Source: Muribaculaceae bacterium (lineage in GTDB: Bacteria; Bacteroidota; Bacteroidia; Bacteroidales; Muribaculaceae). From it: a DNA stretch of 64,000 nt. A program made the translations under genes and the position numbers. Shown here piece after piece: positions 63,930 to 64,000 of the stretch; the stretch's first letter is position 1; every line of letters starts with the position of its first letter. The stretch covers positions 59,574 to 123,573 of the forward strand of contig JAFLTS010000004.1 in assembly GCA_022509185.1 (NCBI GenBank), given 5' to 3'. The notes beneath the pieces are model-generated. The model did not search any database and was not told the origin of the DNA. It worked only from the letters and a program-made list of their open reading frames with translations.

Positions 63930-64000
63930 ATGGGAAGAGTAAAAATAGCAAAGAAGAGCACATTCATCGATATGACTGCGATGAGTGACGTGACAGTGTT
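63930..64000 (+). CDS. ExbD/TolR-family protein, cut by the right edge
   Basis: Only the first 23 codons are visible. They read MGRVKIAKKSTFIDMTAMSD and continue VTV, with the basic start and the DMTAMSDV segment. This resembles the ExbD/TolR N-terminus, where a short cytoplasmic stretch ending in DMTPMxDV precedes the single membrane helix. It starts 48 nt behind the exbB/tolQ gene, as expected for the partner. The rest, including the conserved membrane Asp and the periplasmic domain, lies outside the window. Confidence 0.8.
   Translation, partial: MGRVKIAKKSTFIDMTAMSDVTV

Overview
The window looks like core chromosome of a Bacteroidales bacterium. A narrower placement, for example Muribaculaceae or Porphyromonadaceae-like, is only a guess. 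The evidence is an Mfa1-type fimbrillin, a complete Bat aerotolerance operon, a six-subunit Na+-NQR, DUF4827 and AmgK-RapZ type proteins typical of the phylum, and repeated -7 boxes of the form TAnnTTTG, the Bacteroidetes primary-sigma signature. Base composition is moderately AT-rich and even throughout. I see no insertion sequence, prophage, CRISPR array, rRNA or recombinase. No stretch longer than 300 bases lacks a gene.

Layout. 1-5038: the 3' part of a fimbrillin gene, then gmd-fcl (GDP-L-fucose) converging on a UDP-glucose dehydrogenase gene. 5087-7955 (minus): mazG-topB and a small Cys-rich membrane protein. 8060-15894: nrnA, a DUF4827 lipoprotein, glmM, sppA, lpxK, punA and thiL, apparently one operon driven from a divergent promoter region. 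16003-24446: the Bat operon (moxR, DUF58, a membrane partner, batA, batB, batC, batD, batE). 24580-28515: a small HTH protein, a universal-stress-like protein and mutS2. 28581-33547 (minus): a CAT-anticodon tRNA, a Ca2+-type P-ATPase and a prolyl oligopeptidase. 33796-41532: a TPR protein and nqrABCDEF. 41586-43877: glyA, a DEDD exonuclease and a small membrane protein. 43886-55156 (minus): a tightly packed nine-gene run nadE-tsaC-wcaJ-clc-fmt-menD-menB-menC-menE. 55430-59177: an RluD-type pseudouridine synthase, a PAP2-like membrane protein, ispG and a small membrane protein. 59178-61333 (minus): an AmgK-like kinase fused to a RapZ C-terminal domain, followed by a MurU-like nucleotidyltransferase. 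61526-64000: pgk, then exbB/tolQ and the start of exbD/tolR.

How the genes fit together. Much of the window serves the cell envelope: nucleotide-sugar precursors (gmd, fcl, ugd, glmM, murU-like), lipid A (lpxK), polyprenyl-linked sugars (wcaJ) and isoprenoids (ispG with a PAP2-like neighbour). Respiration is represented by Na+-NQR and by menaquinone synthesis. The menaquinone cluster lacks menF, menA and menH here. The most interesting item is the AmgK-RapZ fusion next to MurU. It physically joins a cell-wall-recycling sugar kinase to the domain that, in Escherichia coli RapZ, senses glucosamine-6-phosphate. Two strong terminator hairpins sit immediately before start codons (universal stress gene, Ca2+-ATPase gene), which suggests attenuation or read-through control.
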